Part shown: one piece after another, positions 12,029-24,996 of the stretch
Layout: every line of letters begins with the position of its first letter
Position numbering within the stretch: position 1 is the stretch's first letter
Assembly: GCA_029204225.1 (NCBI GenBank)
Contig: CM055100.1
Coordinates: forward strand, 765,987 to 829,986
Direction: 5' to 3'
From: Diphasiastrum complanatum
Taxonomy: Eukaryota; Streptophyta; Lycopodiopsida; Lycopodiales; Lycopodiaceae
DNA length: 64,000 bases
Translations under genes and position numbers: made by a program
Notes under the pieces: model-generated
Told to the model about the DNA's origin: nothing
The model's database searches: none
The model's input: the letters and a program-made list of their open reading frames with translations, nothing else

Positions 12029-13494
<1,466 letters not shown>

Positions 13495-13551
13495 AATGAG
13501 ATTGGTGAGGGACTTGGCTAGTTAGTTAGTTAGGTAGTGTCAAAATGATGA

Positions 13552-13559
13552 TATTTATA
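13552..13559 (-). promoter_or_regulatory. Putative TATA box of the EG45-like gene
   Basis: The minus strand reads TATAAATA in the context GCATATAAATATC, 613 bp upstream of the start codon and just beyond the CT/CA array. If used, the array would lie in a ~580-nt 5' leader. Confidence 0.4.
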
Positions 13560-14710
13560 TGCACCCATTACATTTGGGTTTTCAATTGTATTTGAAGTAA
13601 GGTGCTCTCCTTTGTCCTTTACACTATTTTCTAGACTAAATAGTCAAAACTATCAACTTTGTGCAAGAGTGTGTCCCCAACCACACATGCAATGTGAGGT
13701 TGGGTTCCAAGTTTTTCTCCTCCCTTATTGTATGCACTTCAATAGCCATGCTTGAAATGATTTTGAAGCATTTGCCTTATTCCATAATTTAACATTGATG
13801 TTGTCTTTTTCACTTCAGTTTACTTTTTATCTTTTTCTTATCTTCTTGGCATTGATCCTATGATTGACATGTGTGCTTAGAGCCTAGGTCTCCATTGCCA
13901 CAAGTGACACTCATATTGAAGTAATACATAGTGCAAGAATTTTCTTAGAAGTTGAAGTATTGAGAACTAAGTCAACAATTCAAGACAATCTTTACGCTTA
14001 TATCATAATGCACACTACTTAATACTTGGCAGAGTATAAATTCTCCCCTTCAAAAGCATGACTTTGATAAATTTGAAGTTTTTTCATAACAATAGAACAC
14101 AAAAGGCTAATGCTTTCTCAAGCCTTTCTTTTGAAGTGACAACAATGGACCTCTTAAGGTCATTGTGGGAACCAACTTCTTATAGGGGCCTTCACTTTGG
14201 ATAATGAAGTGAGAGAATCTTTCCCAATGAGGAAGGCAATATTTCATGTCACTTGTGTCTAGTATAGGAATCAAACATGCCACACTCCAATTCCACCTTC
14301 TAAATTGCTCTTTGCCTCTAACTATGTGATCGAAAGGCAATACTACATGGACTTCAAAAATTTGCACAAATCTCTACAAAAGCCTACATAGGCGTGTTCA
14401 CAAAAATTCTTGTGGGGAATAGATGGACATGCTTTTTATGCACATGTGTCTAAGTGATGGACCATCACTATGGAGCAATGCATTGTTAAAAAGCCAATGT
14501 TTACTTTATAATTTAGTTTAATCTTGACAATTGAGCATTGTGACCAAGTAACTAGTTAAGTCACTTAACTATGTGATTGAGGTATTTTGGCTCACTAGGA
14601 TACTATTGTACTTTCTCTCTCTAATAGTATCATTGTGGCTTTTCTCTTTTGGTGGTTATGGTGGCTTGTGGTTCTACTTTCCAATGTTCAGTGTGTATGC
14701 TTTGTTGACA
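13560..14710. other. Intergenic, no clear gene
   Basis: An 86-codon minus-strand frame (14107-14367) and a 71-codon plus-strand frame (14573-14788) have no recognisable domain. The rest is AT-rich with many stops. Confidence 0.35.
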
Positions 14711-14721
14711 TGGTATCAAAG
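14711..14721 (+). other. Copia-type primer binding site candidate
   Basis: TGGTATCAAAG preceded by ...TTGACA looks like an LTR end plus initiator tRNA-Met PBS on the plus strand. No partner LTR or gag was found, and only ~80 bp separate it from the next element, so it would be a remnant. Confidence 0.3.
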
Positions 14722-14802
14722 TTTCTTTAATCCTTACTGCCTGGTCAATAATTCATGCGAGATAGTCCCACATAGGAGGAGAAAGTAGTTCATGGTAATG
14801 TA

Positions 14803-15454
14803 TGTGAAGGATTTCGAATCAATGATGATCCAATCGACTAAAAGATCTTGGGTACAGAAGAAGCTACTCTACCAATCTCACCAATGTAGAAAAAATCAGC
14901 ATCTACACACAAAATGAGATGCAAACTCTAATAGAACTTCATCAAACATGAATCAAAGGATAAAGTACTGTTGTTGTCCATGAAAACCCAGCAAGCTGCT
15001 ATATTCCACACATGTGGATTCAAAAATAGTAAATATAGAACATTCTACACATAGAATTGCATGCAATCACAAGTACAGTGCACCAATGGATAGTAAAACC
15101 AAAGAGAACCATGTATAAGTATGAAATGAGATAAAGAAGAGAGAAGATATGTCTTCCTCCACGAGTTACATCCTTTTACAGCAGGTCCTCCAAACCCTAT
15201 TTGGCTAGTTGGCTTTCCCACCAAAATGCTAACCCTACTATTTTTGGGTCTAGATTCAAAGTACCCAACATCCAAATTTGAATATACTCAAACTTGACTT
15301 ATAACTTTTCCACACTTGCAAAAAGTGTTAATTCAAATGAGATTTAGACTAATGGACTTTGAAAAGTCAAACTCTAAGTCTAAAACAAAGTTGGCCTCAA
15401 TTTGCAAAATATGGAAATGTAGCAAATATGATCAAACTGGTTGAATCTTTCACA
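14803..15454 (-). repeat. Copia family-A 3' LTR
   Basis: Full-length 652-bp LTR with TGTGAAAGATTC... start at 15454 and ...TTCACA end at 14803 on the minus strand, homologous to the LTRs at 1967-2615 and 26441-27089. The polypurine tract (GAAGAGGGAG on the minus strand) lies at 15455-15467 on its inner side, so this is the downstream LTR of the pol remnant at 15455-17808. Confidence 0.85.
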
Positions 15455-17808
15455 CTCCCTCTTCAACTAGTTTTAGCATAGACTTTGATAACACTCCAAG
15501 TGATGTCCTATGCCTCATGAACAAGTCCTTTCCCAATGCTTTGGTGAAGATATCAGCTACACATTCCCTTGAGGACAGATGTTGAAGCTAAACCTCCTTT
15601 GCAATGACTTGCTCGCCACAAAATGATATTGCACCTCGATATGCTTGCTCCTAGCATGAAAGATAGGATGGGTTGCCAACCTTTGGGCTGATTGATTGTC
15701 ACAAAAGATGATTGGGATCTCTGAAAAATCCAACAAGTGAAGATCCTTGATCCATACCATCTCCTTTGTGCAATGTGTAAGACTTGGCCTCGGTAGATGA
15801 CAATGAGATAGTGGTTTGTTTCTTCGACATCCATGAAAAGATTAGATAATGATTCCTCATACCATATGCCAAAATCTCGAGTTCCAATGATGTACCTCAA
15901 AACTCGCTTTCCTAGCTTCCAATGCTTCTCACTAGGATCTTGCATGAATTGACTCAATCTTCCAACACAATAGCTTAGATCAGGTCTATTAATGGTTAGA
16001 TAGATGAGTGAACCAACTAGCTTCCTATAGAGAGTAATGTCCTTGAAGGATCTTTGTATCACTAGCTTTTTCATCTACCATATGAAATCTTTCTAGAATA
16101 GAATTAGCATACTTCTCTTGACAAATGAAAATAAATTGAGAAAATCAAATGAGTTCAATTCCCAAAACGTTATGCTAGTTACCAAGATCATGCACCTCAA
16201 ACTCCTTCTTAAGAGCACTCTTGATATCCTCCACATGTTGATTGTCTTCACCACTCAAGATGATATCATCCACATAGATTAGAAAGATGGTAACATCATT
16301 TCCCAAAAACCTGTAATAAAGTGAATGACCATACTCACTCATAACAAATCCTTTAGAGAGTAAAAAAGTGTTAAGCTTAGCATACCAACTCCTCGGTGCT
16401 TGCTTAAGGCCATACAAACTCTTTTGTAGTAGGCACACAAGATTTGGCTTTGTTGATGAAATGTAGCTCTTGGGTTGCTCCATGTACAGTTCCTCCTCAA
16501 GATCACCATTCAAGAATTCATTTGTAATGTCCATTTGCCATAGATCCCATCTATAAATTGTAGCAAGTGAGATGATGACTTGAATGCTTACCATCTTTGC
16601 AAAGGTCTCATCATAGTCAATCCCTTGTTGTTGAGCATATCCTTTTGCCACTAACCTTGTCTTGTACTTGTTGATAGATCCATCTTGATTTGTCTTCACT
16701 TGAATATCCATTTGCATCCAATAGCTTTCTTGTCCTTAGGTAACTCCACCAATCTCCATGTTCCATTCTTCATAAGAGCTTGATACTCAAGATCCCTTGC
16801 TTGGATCCACTCCTCTTCTTTCCTTGCTTCATCTACACTTGTAGGTTCATAAAAAGAGGTTAGGAAAGCAACATAAGTCCCAGAAACTACTTGCTTACTC
16901 TTTCCATCATATTTGAACCTTGAAGGTACTTGTCTTTCCCTTGATGTTCTCCTTGGCTTTTGACTTGATGAAGGTCCAAGTCCATCATCATCACCATCTA
17001 AAGTAGGATCCTTTACATCAACATCAAGAATGTTAGATCCATCCAAACCTTTATCAAGCATGCTTGAAGACACTTTTGGAATGTTCCCCTCATCAAAGAT
17101 GACATCTCTACCAACAATCACTTTGTCAGTAGAAAGAATGTAAATCTTGAAGGCTTTACTCACCTCACTATATCCAACTAAAATACTTCCTCTTGAAGAT
17201 GGATCCTCCTTGGTCCTATCATCAATAGTAATGTTGACATAGCATGTGCATCCAAAGGTTCTTAGAAAGTTGACACTCAGCCTCCTCTTGAATAGCATCT
17301 CAAAAGGTGTCCTTCCATCCAAAATAGCACTCGGCCACATATTGCACAAGAAATTTGCACACAACATAGCTTGATCCCAAAATGGTTTATCAAGATTAGC
17401 ACTTAACCTCATGGCTTTAGCACTTTCACCTATTCTTCCTTTCAGCCACTCCATTTTGTTGTGGGGTCCTTGATGTTGTATAGTCCCTCTTGATCCCATG
17501 CTCATCACAAAAGGCCTTGAACTTGGTAGATATGTACACACCACCATTGTCACTCATCTTTGTGGAACATCAGTTCTCCCTTGCATTATTGAACTTGATA
17601 AAGACATCACACACTTAATCCTTGCTCTTTGATAGATAGATCCAACAGAATCCACTAAAATCATCAATGAATGCTACATACATCTTAGCTCCATTATTGC
17701 TAATTGTAGTAAATCCATGAATATCCGAATGTACAAGTTGAAAAGGCTTTGTAGATCTAGATGTAGATCTAGTATAAGGTAGTCTATGTGACTTGGACAA
17801 AGCACAAG
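15455..17808 (-). pseudogene. Copia family-A pol (integrase, RT, RNase H), decayed
   Basis: On the minus strand: integrase from 17800 (LPYTRSTSRSTKPFQLVHSD, FIDDFSGFCWIYL), then PFWDQAMLCANFLCN, LRTFGCTCYVN and GRDVIFDEGN. RT follows at about 16780-16175: [67 protein letters not shown] and the active site LIYVDDIILSG. RNase H follows at 16074-15553: GSLIYLTINRPDLSY, KRVLRYIIGTRDFG, then frameshifted pieces. Gag, protease and the first integrase Asp neighbourhood are cut off at ~17808. At least five frameshifts or stops. It shows that family A normally has RT at the position where the element at 26441-38294 carries foreign sequence. Confidence 0.85.
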
Positions 17809-17953
17809 GCAGTAGTGTCCCAAAAACCTTTTGATATAACTCGGCATCGAGGGTTGGTTCCTCAACATCGCTTTCGCTGCCCTGCTGGTCATCAAAAAGC
17901 TGCTTTGCTCCTTGTGGTTCTGACTCTTGTTGTATTTCAGCCTGATTATGCTC

Positions 17954-18835
17954 CTAATCAGCAGTGTCCTCCGCCTCCTCTTCCGCATTACTATTTTCTT
18001 CTTTGATGGTTAGTGGTGTGTATTGGGATGATGGCGAAGTCATCCTCACCGTGCTCCCTTGACTAGATGATGGTGATGTGGCTGCCTTTGATGTCTGCAT
18101 CTGGGATTCCACCTCAATTGATGGTGCTAGCTCTGGCAGTACTGGTGCAATCATGATATACTCCTGCACTGTCAACACACCAGCATGCATACATAAAATG
18201 CCCATCTGCTGGCCCAACCTGGAGAACTGATTAACTTTCATTAATTTATAAAATTGCTTGAAAGCAATCTGTCCAAAGGCAATTTGTTCTCTATTTGAAG
18301 CTCTCAGTAGGTATCCCATATTGGTATTTGAAATTGTGTACTCTTGCTCCGGTAAGTAGATAGAAGCAAGAGAAAATCGAATGAAGATCTTGAGATTGGG
18401 GTCTCTTATGTAAGAGAGTTTGTATCCTTGTTTCTCAAGGTAAGCCTCTTCTTGAAAAGCTCCGCCCTCTACAATGAAATCCGGTTTAGTAACTCGCATA
18501 CTGCCATCCATAGGCAATCCTAAGGCACGACAGTAAAACCCCTCGGTGATAACAATCTCTTGATTGCGGACAGTTGTGGAAATATGTCCAAATTGCGGAT
18601 CAGCTCATAACATAAATCAATAAGAATTACTGATGAATTGAGTTGAAGAAGGCCTTCAATTCGTGCTCGAACAACTAGTGGTTGTAATACTAGTATTACC
18701 GACTTTGAGTGCATTTTGAATACAATCGCCATAGTGCTTGCAGATGTAAACGAGCGATAGCAAACAAGAGCTTGATCGCAACAATTTGCAATTCGGAGAG
18801 CAAGAGTGATGGAAAGTGGTAGTGACAACAACTGA
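17954..18835 (-). CDS. Unknown ORF, retroelement-like context
   Basis: The frame open from about 18555 down to 17954 reads EIVITEGFYCRALGLPMDGS, then a mixed charged/hydrophobic region (LKIFIRFSLASIYLPEQEY), then a disordered Ser/Thr/Pro/Glu tail (SPSSSQGSTVRMTSPSSQYT, EENSNAEEEAEDTAD). A second frame, 18831-18520, overlaps and may be the upstream part after a frameshift. I recognise no family. The position, between a Copia fragment and a Gypsy element and cut at the Copia border, suggests a transposon-derived or captured coding region. No splice signals were chosen. The annotated lower end is the stop codon. Confidence 0.3.
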
Positions 18836-18839
18836 AGTG

Positions 18840-19340
18840 TTTGAGGTTTTAGGCGTATTGATGGTATTTCGGCGGATTAGACTAATATTAAATGGAAGCG
18901 TGTCCTTTGTTTTGAAGGTACATACTCAATAATAAAGTGGCTAGTCCTAAAAACAAGATAAATAAATAAACAAAATACACGAACGCTTCGCTTGGTAAAT
19001 CAAAACGAAAATTATTATGCGAAAAATGCGAAGGTGTCGGAAGGTAGAAAATCCCAAAAAATGCGAAAGTAAGTGTCGCAATTTTCATATTTCGAAAATG
19101 GTAAGTTCCAACGTAGTGTCGGGTTTTCTGCAAAGTATAAAATGTAGCGAAGGACTCGGGTTTTTCGCAATACAAACAATGCAGCATCCTTCGGCGTTTT
19201 CACTAAAATGTAAACTAGTTTTAGCATTTTCGCTAATACTTCGGTAAAAAAAATTAAAAAAAAATAATAATTGGACAACAAAAAAAAAATGATAGCCTTC
19301 AAAAACTGATATATCGGACATTAGTCATTGTAGTTTCACC
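18840..19340. other. AT-rich gap with scattered GCGAA/TTCGC motifs
   Basis: No convincing gene. The segment 19015-19230 has TTCGC or GCGAA about every 20-40 bp. It sits where the 3' LTR of the Gypsy element would be expected, but it does not match the 5' LTR at 23975-24996. Confidence 0.35.
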
Positions 19341-19344
19341 CTTG

Positions 19345-20335
19345 AACCATTTACTCGAGTGTCAAGTAAATGTCCTTGGAGATCAGCTAACTGAAGTGAT
19401 CCATTATTAAAAACTTCTATAACTTTATATGGTCCCATCCATCTGGTATGTAATTTTCTAGGAAACAACATATGCTGTTATCATACAGAAGCACATAGTC
19501 CCCTTGTTTAATTTTTATTTTCTTGATGGATTGATCAAAAATTTCTTTTCTTTTATTCTGAACTCATTCAGTCTCGATTAATGAAAAACGACAATCCTCT
19601 TCCAGTTGCGTCAAAGAAATCATCTATTTCCGGAGACTATCTTGTTCATCCATTCGCTCTTTGTTACTAATGCGAAATGTCAGAACTTTGAATTCTATCG
19701 GTAGTATGGGATGCATTCCATACACAAGATAGTATGGAGTCTGCCTAGTTGTAATCTTTTCAGCAGTTCTATATGCCCATAAGACAGATGGTAACTTCTG
19801 ATCCCAATCAGAAGAATGTGTTTTCATTACTTTATTCAAAATTTTACATATAATTCCATTTGCCCCCTCCGTAAGCCCATTTGCTTTTGGATTATATGGA
19901 GTGGTTTGACGATGTATAATAGAAAAATATGACAACATGGCTTCTATGGTATGATTAAGAAAATGGGTTCCCCTATCACTAACGAGTTCTAAGGGACAAC
20001 CATATCGAGTGATAATGTTCTGGAATAAAAAATTCGCTACAGTCTTAGCATTGTTTTTAATTGTGGCTTCGGCCTCTACCATCTTGGTAGCATAATCCAT
20101 GGCAACGAGTATGTAATGATGACGAGTTTTACGCGTGATTGGTTTAATAGGCCCTACAAAATCTATCCCCCACTTCTCAAAGGATGCTAAGGGAATAATT
20201 GGAGTAAGCGGCCAATGTGTCGTGAAGATGGATTTCTCCATCTTCTGGCATGCATCACATTTTTTAATGAATAATTAATCATCTCTATAGACGGTAGGCC
20301 ACCAATATTTAGCATTGAAAATATTCTTTGCAGTG
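19345..20335 (-). pseudogene. Gypsy integrase
   Basis: The minus-strand frame from 20241 follows a partial zinc finger (CDACQKM) and reads FEKWGIDFVGPI (first catalytic Asp), MDYATKMVEAEA, ITRYGCPLELVSDRGTHF (second Asp), HRQTTPYNPKANG then LTEGANG (catalytic Glu region, where related enzymes have VE), DWDQKLPSVLWAYRT and TPYYLVYGM. Downstream, 19620-19345, broken frames give DYVLLYDNS and WMGPYKV-like blocks of the gypsy C-terminal domain. No chromodomain was seen. Frame breaks separate it from RNase H above and from the C-terminus below. Confidence 0.8.
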
Positions 20336-20338
20336 TTT

Positions 20339-21580
20339 TTAAGAGCATAGCCCTGAATCTTCCTCATGTAATGCACTTATTATAGCGGTTGTCTCGGTTG
20401 GTTCTAAACATCGGTGGAGACTATCGTCAGTTCCTGATTTATACAATATACTATTTACATTCATGTAAGGTCCTACATTAGAAAGAAAAACAGTTTTTTG
20501 CTGTTTATTAAAATGTTTAGGATATATGTGGTCCTGTAAAAAATTAATAACGTCCCTATAAATTGATGTTTCTGATTGAATACACATTATATGTTCATCT
20601 GGAAATTCATCAGAAATGGGTTCTAATTGATTTTTTGTTTGGAGGAGGGATATATAGTCAGCATTTTGATGATCCTTGCCTCTTCTTAATTCTACTTCAT
20701 AATTAAACTCATCTAATAATAATACCCATCTAGCTATTCTACCCGAAAGATCAGGTTTATTCACTAAATGTTTTAATGCATAATGATCTACGTGAAAAAC
20801 AAAAGGGTATCCTAAAAGGTAATGTCTAAATTTCTTTACTGAATAAATCATCCCTAGTGCTTCTCGCTCTATAGCAGAATAATTCTTTTCTGATGCAGCG
20901 AGTTGCCTCCCCGCATAGTAAATTGGATAATCTATATTTTGGTCATCTTTCTGGCTAAGCACTACACCTATCGCAAAAGATGATGTGTCTACATATACAT
21001 GGAACTTTTTAGCCCAATTTGGAGGTCTAACCCCAGTGGCTTCTGCTAATGACTGTTTCAATTGATCGAAAGCTTGATGATGGTCCTGTGTCCAATGGTA
21101 CTCAACAGATTTATTTAGTAAACTTGTTAAAGAGGTTACTATTATAGCATAATCTTTAATTATCCTCCGATAGTAACCTAAATGTTCTAGAAAACCTCTA
21201 AGCTCTCTTAAATTGGTTGGTTTTAATAATTCTAAAATTATTTTTATTTTTTTGATGTCGGCTTGTATACCATCATTCAAAATTTTATGCCCTAAAAGGA
21301 TGTCTTTCCTCATCCCAAAGTAACACTTAGCTGGATGCAGTTTAAGAGATGTCTCTTGACATCTTCTCAATGTTTTCTCTAATGCATCTAAATGATTTTT
21401 AGTTGATGAATAGACACAAAAGTCATCCATAAAAAAATTTAAAAACTTTCTTAAAATTTTTTGAAAAATATTTGTCATCATATGTTGGAATGTGGCAGGT
21501 GCATTACAAAGACCAAAGGGCATTCACGTATATGCGTACGTCCCCCATTCAGTGGTGAAAGTAGTTTTGGATCTATCTTC
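20339..21580 (-). pseudogene. Gypsy reverse transcriptase/RNase H, N-terminally deleted
   Basis: Minus-strand Pol beginning near 21575 with TTFTTEWGTYAYT, a TGA stop, then MPFGLCNAPATFQ, the active site FMDDFCVYS (related enzymes FMDDFSVY), KCYFGMRKDILLGH, LRELRGFLEHLGYYRR and FHVYVDTSSFAIGVVLSQ. RNase H continues with YYAGRQLAASEKNYSAIERE, RHYLLGYPFVFHVDHYALKH and GRIARWVLLLDEFNYEVELR. The first ~150 residues of RT are missing: protease sequence joins the RT at ~21590. Length of this frame (394 codons) is otherwise normal. The element is not autonomous. Confidence 0.85.
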
Positions 21581-21594
21581 CTCTTTTAATATGA

Positions 21595-21960
21595 TGTTTC
21601 TTTAGTCATTATATTTACACTAGATCCGGAATCTATGGGAACAATATCTAAGATGCAGCCAATAATTACTACTTGAATCTCTGGTTGGCCTTCATCACCA
21701 TACTTAACTAATCCTATATTGACTATTGGTAACTTTGCTGTTTTTCTCTTTTTATTTTGCAAAAATTGCTTAATTTTTTTTTATAATATTGGTTATCACC
21801 TAATAACTGTTTAAAAGTCATATTGGGCATTCTAGAAACAAGGTCTTCGACAATATTATAAGAATGGTTTCTAAGTGGCGACAGATCTCTAGGTATTTCG
21901 CTACTTATAACTGGATCTGAAAATGTCACTTTTCTAACTTTTCTAGTTTCTTTGTCTAAA
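21595..21960 (-). pseudogene. Gypsy aspartic protease region
   Basis: The minus-strand sequence near 21730-21600 reads LPIVNIGLVKYGDEG, then ILDIVPIDSGSSVNIMT. DSGSSVNIM is the retropepsin active-site motif of gypsy elements. The upstream frame 21929-21723 (RMPNMTFKQLLGDNQYYKKK) is a lead-in linker. The flap and C-terminal part of the protease are lost in the deletion that joins it to RT at about 21590. Confidence 0.7.
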
Positions 21961-22052
21961 AGCTTCTTAGCTTCTGAACTAATATTAACATCATAATGCT
22001 TTCCATTAGACTTATCAAGCTTTAATTCTTTATTACTAGAAATTTTTACTAA

Positions 22053-23886
22053 CTATTCTATGACCTTCGCTTTTTCTGTCGCATTTTTTGCAGTTTTTGC
22101 AATTTTCGTCTTAGTTTTCTTCTTATCTTTAAGAGTTAAAGAATCTCTACTACTTCTTGTAGTTACTTTATTTACTTTTTCCTCTAAATCTGGCCATTGA
22201 TGATCTTGATCTAATAATTTGGACTCTACTTCTATCCTCTGAACTATCATGTCAGTGTTAGTCTTAGATGGTCGAAGGTCGTCTTCCCTAGGCGAGTTTA
22301 CAAACCTTGGTTTAGACCATGGCTGTTGTGGCTGAGGACATTCAGCAGTGACATGCCCTTCACCTTTACAGTTAGCACAGAGTGGCACATATCCTGTTGA
22401 TCTCTTGGGTTTAGGGCAATCAGGCGAATAGTGACCCGGGGCACCGCAATTGTAGCACGAACCCCTTACTCTGGTTGGTGGAGTGGAATCTCGTGTTCCG
22501 CCCCCTTCACAAAATAGTGTACTGTTGACCAGTACGCTATTTCGGTATCATAGTTTTTTGGTTAGTAGGAGTTGCAGTATAAGCTACCTCCTCATGATTA
22601 TTAATTGGACAGAGGAATAGTTCCTCTTCTAAATAATTAGTCTGTAAACTGGGACAGTTGGTCTTAGAATGACCTTCCTTCCCACACGCAGTACACCAAA
22701 CATTGGCGTTAGGCTTCGCTTTCTTTCGCTTGGCTTTAACATCAGATATTTGAAACTTTAGATCACTCATTTCTCTTCTTAACAACTCAACACTTTTCCT
22801 TAATGGATCCATTTTTTCGGATTTCTCCATTCTTTTCTTTCTTTCTGAGTTCCTATTCTTAGTTTTCCTATAAGAAGATTCTTCTTCCGATAAAGAAGAA
22901 TAAGATGAATACTCAGAAGATTCTTCCATATCCACTGAATCAGATTCTGATTCAGACTCAGTAGATGTTTTAGATTCTTCTATTCATTTAAATTTGTGTT
23001 TTTTACTACTTTTTCTTTCATTTCTCCGTCTGCGAGAAATTCGAGAGGTTTCGTAATTCTCGGCAGAGGCAATGACATCTTCCAAAGAAGTCATCAAACC
23101 TTGTCGACAATAACGATCCATTTTCTTAGGCAAACCACCCAAGAACCATTCATTTTGCACAGGAACCGGATACTGGGTTCCTAACTTTCCTATTAAATTC
23201 TTAACCCTACGAGTATATTTCCTAAGTGATTCCTTTGGATTTTCTTCAATAGAGTTAAGCCGAGCCAACAATCTGGTGGAATATCCTATCTCCCTAATTT
23301 GTTTAAGGAATGTTGCTTTTAAAGCGTTCCAAGTATTAACTATTTTTTATACTAATTGACTGTACCCAATCCTAGCCTACTTCTGCAGAAGACCTGACAA
23401 AATTATAACTTTATCCTCGTCCGTCTGCTCTTTGTTTGCTATGGTAATGGATTCAAATTGCGACATATAACTATCCGCATCTTCAGATGATGATCCCTTA
23501 AAGAAATCATATCTGATTTTTGTAGATGTGGGTGGCGCTCATTAGCCATATTAACAGATGGTGGTGAACTATGAACTTGGAGGATCTGAATCTAAACTTT
23601 TCTCGGACAAAGAGTCTGAACTTGGTTCGGAAGTAAAATTAGACAACTCTGATTCAGGTGAATCTGTAGAACTTGGTGTTTCAACGGATCTTTCCTCAAA
23701 TGAATCTACAAATGTTGTAGTAGCATGTAAAAGATCATTAAACGCTTTAGGTGTAAATCTTGCTCTAACTGGTGAGTTTTGCAAATTTTGCAAATACAAA
23801 TCTCTAGACTTCCGATATGCTTCTAAACACTGTACACGCTCTAAACGTTTCTGTTCAATAATTGCTCGAGAGTATGTTCTTGGCAT
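22053..23886 (-). pseudogene. Gypsy gag with three CCHC zinc knuckles
   Basis: Gag starts at 23886 (MPRTYSRAIIEQKRLERVQ), 66 nt after the PBS. The capsid part is at 23271-22984 (LARLNSIEENPKESLRKYTR, NEWFLGGLPKKM, matching the retrotrans_gag pattern). A Ser/Glu-rich spacer follows, then three zinc knuckles: CTACGKEGHSKTNC (~22700), CYNCGAPGHYSPDC (~22450) and CANCKGEGHVTAEC (~22380). Most gypsy Gags have one or two. The gene is split by several stops/frameshifts (23.3-23.55 kb, 22.95, 22.53 kb). Nucleocapsid knuckles bind genomic RNA during packaging. Confidence 0.8.
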
Positions 23887-23951
23887 GCATTACATGAGAA
23901 AGATTCGTAGATGTAATACACTTAAAAATATTGCAAAAGGTGAAATTCATC

Positions 23952-23969
23952 TCCCCGGCAACGACGCCA
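23952..23969 (-). other. Primer binding site (tRNA-Asp)
   Basis: The minus strand reads TGGCGTCGTTGCCGGGGA, an 18-nt match, with one change, to the complement of the plant tRNA-Asp 3' end. It lies 5 nt from the LTR end and 66 nt before gag. Confidence 0.85.
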
Positions 23970-23974
23970 AATTA

Positions 23975-24996
23975 TGTGGTGGCCTAGTCGTTATAGATTT
24001 CCACAAAATCAATGAATTACGTAGTATAAAAGGTTTGATTGTTCCCCAAGAGAGAGAATAATCTCATCTTTTGCATGGTAAATGTATGTATGATGATAAA
24101 TAGACTAGAGTGTATAAAGTTCACGATGAATACTACAACGACATAACTAGTTATCCAAGGTTATTTGAGTAAATTGGCATCCAAGAACACCAATGATGAA
24201 ACGATTTGGTCAAGGTCTGTAATTGTAAGAATAACTTTATCTTTCAGGCTCTTCAGGCATCAGGAAAATAGTTAGAACTGACAGCAACTAGCAATTAGAT
24301 TCATCAAGCATAATCACATTAGCTAAAAGTTCTTCTTAATCAAACATAGAGAATTAGTTTTTATTGCAGGAAGCAAACCAGATAGAGCCTCAATCAATCC
24401 CATTATCTGAACACATAGCTCATTCAGAGTTGAAGGAGTTTCTGCTAAAAGTTATTTTCAACCGCTTTGGCTAATTCTCTGCGCACATTAGTCAGAATTA
24501 TTACTTGCTGGTGTCGCCCGAAAATCCATGTTAGAGTAGCTGAAATTTAGAATAACTTAAGAAATGTGTGTGACGCAAACAAAACAATATCACAATCAAT
24601 CGCAGATCATACAGAGTGTGTTTGCACAAATGATAAGAAGTAATTTTGTGAGAGATAACAGAAGGAAAGAATGTTCAAGCTATAAGAAATTGCTCTTCGC
24701 TCTCTATTGATACTCAACTCTGCGTAGAAATGCGTATGTACAATGGCGCATAGTGCTATCCTTATAGAAATGTTCTTCAGTCTCAATGTCGCTTACGAAC
24801 CGTCAAATGTCGGTTCTGAACTTCTATTGCGTCTCTTTAGAACGTCGCAACTTCTACTCAAAATATGAATTTACAAAGTGCAAAATAGGCCTTTACATGT
24901 ATTTAGGCACTATAGCACATTTTATATACATGGAAATTGAAATTTTTTTACAATATATGACAAAATTTGGATAATGTGAGATCATAAGACTCCACA
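23975..24996 (-). repeat. Gypsy 5' LTR (single copy in window)
   Basis: On the minus strand the LTR would start TGTGGAGTCTTATGATC at 24996 and end ...GGCCACCACA at 23975, five nt before the PBS. The inner end is well supported by the PBS; the outer end is inferred from a TGTGG start, since no second LTR copy was found below 19345. A TATA-like TATAAGGATAG occurs near 24760. Confidence 0.6.

Noticed and set aside
14711-14802. A separate complete Copia element based on the PBS-like site at 14711
   Set aside because: No gag, no LTR partner, and only ~80 bp before the next element; kept only as a low-confidence PBS.
18840-19340. 3' LTR of the 19-25 kb Gypsy element
   Set aside because: Sequence does not match the 5' LTR at 23975-24996, so the 3' LTR is considered missing.
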